A stretch of DNA of 64,000 bases from Fusibacter ferrireducens (lineage in GTDB: Bacteria; Bacillota; Clostridia; Peptostreptococcales; Acidaminobacteraceae): contig NZ_JADKNH010000008.1 in assembly GCF_015352425.1 (NCBI RefSeq), positions 1-64,000 on the forward strand, read 5' to 3'. Position numbers and translations under genes: made by a program. This document shows positions 60,425 through 64,000 of this stretch, one piece after another; the first letter of the stretch is position 1; each line of letters opens with the position of its first letter. Under the pieces are notes generated by a model that saw nothing but the letters and a program-made list of their open reading frames with translations, was not told the origin of the DNA and searched no databases.

Positions 60425-63319
60425 TCATTCTAATAAACTGAGCAACAGGTTTAAATCATTCATGACAATATCGCTATTATACAGTGTGTCCATATGCCCA
60501 ATCCCTATAGGCAACAACCCCGCTGTTTTAATACTCTCAATGCCTGCATAAGCATCTTCAACGCCAATACATTCAGAAGGGTTCAAATCGATGAGCTCAC
60601 AAGCTTTTAAAAAAATATCTGGTGCCGGCTTGCCCTTTTTAATATCCTGTGGATTGACCACAGCATCAAAATAAGATTCAATCCCCATTGCCTTTATCAG
60701 AAATGGTGCATTGCGACTTGCTGAGGCAAGCGCTATTTTAAAACCATTGTTCTTTAAGAAATCTAACAAGGTTCGCGCGCCATCACATAAATCTCGATCT
60801 GTGTAATGCGCTATCTTTTCTAGATAGATTTCATTTTTTCGTGTGGCAAGAGCTTCTTTTTCTGCCTCAGTATATTTTAAAGCATTCTCCGAATACGCCA
60901 ATACCATGTCAAGCGCTGCCCTTCTCGAAATACCTCTCACTTGATCTTCAAGCGCATCTGGTACGCTGAAATTCAACCCCTCTGCAAGTGCTTTCCACGC
61001 TAAATAGTGCGCATGACTGGTCTCTGTCAACACCCCATCTAAATCAAATACAATGCCTCTGTAGCTGTCATGGTCCAATTTTAAGAGATGCCACTTATCA
61101 TTGACCTTAATATTTATAGGATTGCCCTTTATAAGTTTACAATCCACTCCATCATGATGAATTTCAATCTCAATGATGCGACCTCTGAACTCAATTTTAA
61201 ATTTGAGCTTTTGCCACGATTTAGGTAGATTGGATTTAATCGAAATGCCGTTTTCGGTTACTCTGAGACCTGCAAACCCAGCGACAACGCCTAATATGCT
61301 TCCAGCCATATTGGCCATGTGAAGGCCATCTTTTGTGTTGTGATGTGTGTCTTCAAGATCGAGTACAATCGATTCTTTAAAATAAGCATAAGCTTTTTGA
61401 TTCAAACCGCATTTGGAGGCCACAATACCATAGATGCAACTTGAAAGAGAAGAATCATGTGTTGTCAGCTCCTCGTAAAAATCAAATGCATTTTTTATAA
61501 ATTCTGGCTCTGCATATTGTTCTAATAGAAAATGCGCTAAAACCGTATCTGCTTGTTTTAGAACTTGATGTCTATAGATGGTCAACGGATGATAATGCAA
61601 TAACAAGGGCTTTTTAGATGGATCCGCTGTCTCAAATGGCCATCTGGGCTTGCTTAGAAAAGAATCATCTTGCGCGTAAAGGCGCAAGTTTTCATCGAAC
61701 TTAAAATACATCTGATCCGATGCTTTGAGCATGGTCTCAGCCTCATCATCTGTAATCCCAATCTTCTCAAAAAGCATCTCAGCTTGTTTTAAGAGTTCAA
61801 TATCAGTCGTATTCTTCAACATATTGTAAAATCGATTTGCCCACATTAAGTGATATTTTGCCATGGCATTGGTGTAGTAGTTGTTATTGACAATAGCAGT
61901 GTATTCATCTGGTCCTGTCACATTGTGAATCTGGAACGTCCCCTGATGGAAATGACCAATCTCAAGCCAAATTCGAGCGGTTTCAAAAATGACTTCTGCA
62001 CCCTTGGATGCCATAAATGCCAAATCCCCTGTATATAAATAATATTGAATAAAGGCATAGGCTATATCTGAATTAATATGATATTGTGCAGTCCCCGCAG
62101 GAAAATAACCAGAACACTCAATGCCTGAAATCGTACGCCATGCATACGCAGCACCTTTGTGATGACCTAGCTCATGAGCACGCAATCGCGCCTGAGGCAA
62201 TATATGATATCTGTATTCCAGTAACGTCTTTGCACGTTCAGGTTGATTAAAGAGCATCACTGGCAGTACATAGATTTCAGTATCCCAAAAATAATGGCCC
62301 TCATAGCCTTCACCTGATAGACCTTTGGCAGAAATATTGGCATTTAGATCTGTCCCTACAGACTGAAGCAACTGATATTGCATATACCTAATCGCACTTT
62401 GATCTGATGACGCCCCTTCAATTTCGATGCCTGTTTTCAACCAAAATTCATCCAAATATTGACTTTGTAAGTTCGAAAAATAATCGTAATCATAGCTGTC
62501 CTTTAGTTTATTTAAAAGCGGTTGTATATCCATATCTATATTTTCATTTCTCAAGCCATCTGTGAATAAGCAAATTTTATCTAATACGAGATGGTCTTTG
62601 CCTTGAATATGCGTTTCTATGGCGCCTGCTTTTGTGATGTGTACCATTTCACTGTTCAAGCCTGTCTTTACATGATGGCGAACCGTTGTCGCCTGTTTGA
62701 TAGATGTGTTTTGAGTCTGCATCATCACATGAACATCTTCGCCCTCATGGGAGAGTGCCATGAGTTTCATCAATTGGGTATGACTTTGCCCTGTCCGTGG
62801 ATCATTGGGATTGCTATAGTTTTCAATGTTGGTATCACAAATGCTCACCAGTTCTATGACGCCTTCATATTGAACCTCTATCCTATAGACCAAAATATTT
62901 TTTTCTACAAAAGAGGCCAATCTTTTAAAGCATAACTGTGCTTTTCTACCCGATTTTGTTATAAAAATGTAGCTTCGACGCGTTTCGCCCTTTAAGTAAT
63001 CCAAAGTTCTCAAATACGCTTGATAACGCCCTTCCACAAGACCTGCCGGTTCTCCGTCAAGGTAGACTGCACAAGTTTGCGTATCCAATAAACGAGGTTG
63101 CTTATCCTGAACGGTTGGAAACCCGTATGCCATTTCCGCATGTACCATTGGCACTCTGTCATAGAGCCCGTTGATATATGTACCTCTGATGGAATCTCCC
63201 TCTGGATAGCCTTCCTCAAAGCATCCTCTGACACCTATGTAGCCATTGCCCACCATAAATAAGCTCTCATCCAATATTTGTGTTTTAGGTTCATAACTAT
63301 TTTTCTCAAACTTCCACAT
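60425..63319 (-). CDS. GH65 glycoside phosphorylase fused to beta-phosphoglucomutase
   Basis: 964 residues. Residues 1-~745 are a GH65 phosphorylase (maltose/kojibiose/trehalose/nigerose type): FMVGNGYIGVRGCFEEG, GYEGHYFWDTEIYVLPVMLFNQPERAKTLLEYRY, AGTAQYHINSDIAYAFIQYY, HNVTGPDEYTAIVNNNYYTNAMAKY with the general-acid Glu, and LKQADTVLAHFLLEQY for phosphate. Residues 753-964 are a HAD beta-phosphoglucomutase: FDLDGVLTETSHAHY, ASASRNAP, and VEDAYAGIESIKTAGLLPIGIG. One protein would split an alpha-disaccharide to beta-glucose-1-phosphate and convert it to glucose-6-phosphate. Which disaccharide cannot be told. AGGAGG precedes the ATG. An ABC permease is upstream. Confidence 0.93.
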   Translation of the reverse strand: MWKFEKNSYEPKTQILDESLFMVGNGYIGVRGCFEEGYPEGDSIRGTYINGLYDRVPMVHAEMAYGFPTVQDKQPRLLDTQTCAVYLDGEPAGLVEGRYQAYLRTLDYLKGETRRSYIFITKSGRKAQLCFKRLASFVEKNILVYRIEVQYEGVIELVSICDTNIENYSNPNDPRTGQSHTQLMKLMALSHEGEDVHVMMQTQNTSIKQATTVRHHVKTGLNSEMVHITKAGAIETHIQGKDHLVLDKICLFTDGLRNENIDMDIQPLLNKLKDSYDYDYFSNLQSQYLDEFWLKTGIEIEGASSDQSAIRYMQYQLLQSVGTDLNANISAKGLSGEGYEGHYFWDTEIYVLPVMLFNQPERAKTLLEYRYHILPQARLRAHELGHHKGAAYAWRTISGIECSGYFPAGTAQYHINSDIAYAFIQYYLYTGDLAFMASKGAEVIFETARIWLEIGHFHQGTFQIHNVTGPDEYTAIVNNNYYTNAMAKYHLMWANRFYNMLKNTTDIELLKQAEMLFEKIGITDDEAETMLKASDQMYFKFDENLRLYAQDDSFLSKPRWPFETADPSKKPLLLHYHPLTIYRHQVLKQADTVLAHFLLEQYAEPEFIKNAFDFYEELTTHDSSLSSCIYGIVASKCGLNQKAYAYFKESIVLDLEDTHHNTKDGLHMANMAGSILGVVAGFAGLRVTENGISIKSNLPKSWQKLKFKIEFRGRIIEIEIHHDGVDCKLIKGNPINIKVNDKWHLLKLDHDSYRGIVFDLDGVLTETSHAHYLAWKALAEGLNFSVPDALEDQVRGISRRAALDMVLAYSENALKYTEAEKEALATRKNEIYLEKIAHYTDRDLCDGARTLLDFLKNNGFKIALASASRNAPFLIKAMGIESYFDAVVNPQDIKKGKPAPDIFLKACELIDLNPSECIGVEDAYAGIESIKTAGLLPIGIGHMDTLYNSDIVMNDLNLLLSLLE

Positions 63320-63370
63320 CGTGTATGCCTCCTAAGAATCATAGTGTATTCATCTGTTGATCTCTCTATT

Positions 63371-63407
63371 AAAAATTAACCATGACGATTTTTGCCATGG
63401 TTAATTT
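63371..63407 (-). terminator. Terminator between permease and phosphorylase genes
   Basis: ATTAACCATG and CATGGTTAAT form a 10-bp stem with TTTTTAAT on the minus strand. Sitting inside a likely operon, it may lower expression of the phosphorylase relative to the transporter. Confidence 0.7.
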
Positions 63408-63436
63408 GTTTAAATCATATATAATTGGGGTCGCTT

Positions 63437-64000
63437 CTATTTTATTGAACCGGCAACCATCCCTTTGATAATGTGCTTTTGACCTGCAATAAACCCTACG
63501 ACAATTGGGAATGCTGCCATGAGTACCGCTGTCATAATGAGATCCCATTTTTTGACGAACGAACCTGCAAAAGCTCTGATGGCGAGCGGAATAGTCTGAA
63601 TTTCTTGACCTACGCCCAAAACAAGCGATGGCAAAAGAAAATCATTCCAAATCCAAATCGCATTTAAGATGCAAATGGTTACAAAGATCGGTTTTAAAAT
63701 AGGCATGATAATTCTAAAGAAAATTTGAGGTTTAGAACAGCCGTCAATAAGTGCCGCTTCTTCAAGTTCGGCAGGAATAGACTTTATAAACCCATGAAAC
63801 ATGAAGACGGCCAGCGGTGAACCAAACCCAATATAGGCAAATATCATACCGTGATAGGTTCTGAGCATGCTGATCCCAATGGTTTCATTGATGATTCTAA
63901 ACAGTGCAACAAGTGGAAACATAACCACTTGAAAAGGTATGATGAGACCACAAATAAAGAGTAAAAATACAAAGGTAGATGTTCTGGTCTTGGTTCTTAC
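63437..64000 (-). CDS. Sugar ABC transporter permease, MalG-type (5' end outside window)
   Basis: 188 codons are visible; the frame is open to the edge, so the N-terminus is missing (a full protein is ~275-300 residues). Several transmembrane helices, and the EAA loop is clear: PAELEEAALIDGCSKPQIFFRIIMPILKP, which docks on the ATPase. LNAIWIWNDFLLPSLVL is typical of MalG/AraQ-like carbohydrate importers (CUT1). With the downstream phosphorylase it suggests import of an alpha-glucosyl disaccharide. A GTG at 63928 is internal, not the start. Confidence 0.93.
   Translation of the reverse strand, partial: VRTKTRTSTFVFLLFICGLIIPFQVVMFPLVALFRIINETIGISMLRTYHGMIFAYIGFGSPLAVFMFHGFIKSIPAELEEAALIDGCSKPQIFFRIIMPILKPIFVTICILNAIWIWNDFLLPSLVLGVGQEIQTIPLAIRAFAGSFVKKWDLIMTAVLMAAFPIVVGFIAGQKHIIKGMVAGSIK

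Overview
The window looks like a chromosomal segment of a low-GC, anaerobic Gram-positive bacterium of the Clostridia (Bacillota). This is an inference from gene content: a pyrophosphate-type phosphofructokinase, a short HisG with HisZ, two PadR modules, LuxS, a YhaM-type exoribonuclease, an Mrp/Mbh-type cation antiporter, strong AGGAGG-like ribosome binding sites and many U-tailed terminators. A Fusibacter/Peptostreptococcales-like genus is plausible but not shown. I saw no tRNA, rRNA, CRISPR array, phage or insertion sequence.

Layout. 1-3.5 kb: an acetyltransferase, an M29 aminopeptidase, a MarR regulator and a PrsW-like membrane protease. 3.7-8.6 kb: a minus-strand operon encoding a helical/membrane protein, an atypical protein kinase, a TerY-like VWA protein and a PP2C phosphatase (a TerY-P-type triad). 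Kinase and phosphatase end in the same C-terminal module. 8.7-14 kb: a diguanylate cyclase, a zinc-ribbon/S4-like protein behind a structured leader, and a large exported NAGPA-domain protein. 14.2-17.3 kb: a MotA/OmpA (ZorA/ZorB-like) pair without Zorya effectors, and a hydrolase. 17.5-24.9 kb: a two-component system, an aldehyde dehydrogenase, PPi-phosphofructokinase, an M32 carboxypeptidase and a SEC-C protein. 25-33.6 kb: a PadR module, a GGDEF-EAL protein, YhaM, a parvulin, an HDOD protein, a candidate C-rich small RNA and a diadenylate-cyclase-like protein.

33.6-46.2 kb is dominated by cation-transport membrane genes: three antiporter-like NuoL/M/N/MrpD proteins on the minus strand, and a complete Mbh-style set (MrpE, F, G, MbhD, MbhE, MrpB, C, D) on the plus strand behind a structured RNA leader. 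Between them lie a tandem repeat, an unannotated 55-residue membrane protein and a CcdA/thioredoxin/M42 peptidase group with a striking operator-promoter. 46.2-48.8 kb: DegV and an NhaC-type antiporter.

48.9-55.4 kb is a histidine operon, hisZ-G-C-B-H-A-F(IE), with a ribosome-mediated attenuator: a 24-residue leader peptide with four consecutive His codons followed by a strong terminator. This is unusual because Firmicute his genes are usually thought of as T-box regulated. The last gene fuses HisF to HisI/HisE, and hisD is absent. 55.5-64 kb: a diguanylate cyclase paired with a CZB-domain chemoreceptor, a PadR/DUF2812 module with twin operators, luxS, and a sugar locus in which a GH65 phosphorylase is fused to a beta-phosphoglucomutase domain next to an ABC permease cut by the window edge.

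Signalling is a recurring theme: three GGDEF proteins, one EAL domain, an HDOD protein, a DAC-like protein and the kinase/phosphatase triad. The best candidates for undescribed biology are the his attenuator, the three candidate RNAs (minus strand about 11110-10921, plus strand about 31924-32043, and 41811-41925), the triad with its membrane partner, and the antiporter cluster containing one subunit that lacks key ion-path residues.
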